Assembly (NCBI GenBank): GCA_017416805.1
Contig: JAFQBB010000045.1
Location: 1 to 53,394 of the forward strand
Source of the DNA: Bacteroidaceae bacterium
GTDB lineage: Bacteria; Bacteroidota; Bacteroidia; Bacteroidales; Bacteroidaceae
DNA length: 53,394 nt
Direction: 5' to 3'
In this document: piece after piece, positions 53,127 to 53,394 of the stretch
Numbering within the stretch: position 1 is the first letter of the stretch
Layout of the letters: each line of letters opens with the position of its first letter
The notes under the pieces: model-generated
The model's input: only the letters and a program-made list of their open reading frames with translations
What the model was told of the DNA's origin: nothing
Database searches by the model: none
Position numbers and translations under genes: made by a program

Positions 53127-53394
53127 TCACTTTACCAGAACTTTCTTACCCTGGATGAAGTAGAGACCCTTATCCAAGCCTTCGAGTGAAGTGGCAGCCT
53201 TCTTGATCATGCGACCGCTGAGGTCGTAGATGTCAGCAGGCCACTGAGTAGCTTCTACACGAACACCTTCAACAAGGTTGTACTCGAACTGCTCACCTGC
53301 GATGAGGTAATCAACAGCGTTCACGAAGAGCTGTGCACCATCAGCTGTCAGGTAACCAGAGGGCTGGAGACCGTCAACAGGGATAATGATATAA
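53127..53394 (-). CDS. Secreted protein C-terminus with Por-type tail (partial)
   Basis: The frame is open to the right edge; the GTG at 53324 is internal, so this is the last 88 or so residues of a longer protein whose start lies outside. It ends in a typical tail: ADIYDLSGRMIKKAATSL, then GLDKGLYFIQGKKVLVK and stop. The pattern I-YDLxGR and GLYFIxGKKV is the short Por/type A sorting-like domain frequent on Bacteroides and Prevotella exported enzymes. No catalytic domain is visible in the part present. A strong terminator follows. Confidence 0.8.
   Translation of the reverse strand, partial: YIIIPVDGLQPSGYLTADGAQLFVNAVDYLIAGEQFEYNLVEGVRVEATQWPADIYDLSGRMIKKAATSLEGLDKGLYFIQGKKVLVK

Overview
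The window reads as chromosomal core sequence from a gut-type Bacteroidales bacterium, most likely Bacteroides or a close relative. The evidence is Bacteroidetes promoters (TTTG, about 19-20 bp, TAnnTTTG) in front of many genes, a fused SecDF, a PorU/PorV pair, GldH and RicT side by side, secreted proteins with Por-type tails, and polysaccharide-degrading enzymes (GH10, GH95, GH127). No phage, conjugative element, insertion sequence or CRISPR array was seen.

Layout. 1-2281: a truncated octapeptide-repeat protein, a secreted tail-domain protein and a lipoprotein, all on the minus strand. 2596-4449: a membrane TPR regulator-like protein. 4833-5706: two tRNA-Asn genes and rnhB. 5813-13080, minus strand: recO, a fumarylacetoacetase-family enzyme, porU, porV and ispF. 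13327-18379, plus strand: tRNA-Glu, rpsT, a GH10 xylanase split by an inserted region, and gyrB. 18548-25765, minus strand: a porin, secDF, a nuclease/phosphatase-fold membrane protein and two rhomboid proteases. 26207-35553, plus strand: an HU protein, argS, an RNase HI-like protein, a potassium channel, initiator tRNA-Met, purB, a pseudouridine synthase with a long disordered head, asnS and a small secreted protein. 35852-44596, minus strand: GH127, an M16 protease, a CPBP protease and GH95. 44781-47513: a multidomain secreted glycosidase-like protein. 47542-51565, minus strand: gldH, ricT, holB and metF. 52341-52424: tRNA-Leu. 53127-53394: the end of another secreted tail-domain protein.

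Function. Envelope biogenesis is the main theme: SecDF moves proteins across the inner membrane, PorU/PorV mature and attach proteins with C-terminal tails, and several such tailed proteins occur in the window. The glycosidases are not accompanied by SusC/SusD genes, so this is not a classic polysaccharide utilisation locus.

The least explained material is intergenic. Five gaps (near 4564, 18475, 19678, 35640 and 51821) carry short arrays with a 21-25 bp period, exactly 22 bp in three of them. Each array has its own word, usually arranged as inverted half-units around a GGC/GCC spacer. Two of these arrays are clearly homologous, and one of those lies inside a perfect 17-bp inverted repeat. 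I do not recognise this family. Other dispersed palindromic elements lie at 7595-7781, 34746-34880, 51661-51722 and 52660-52980.
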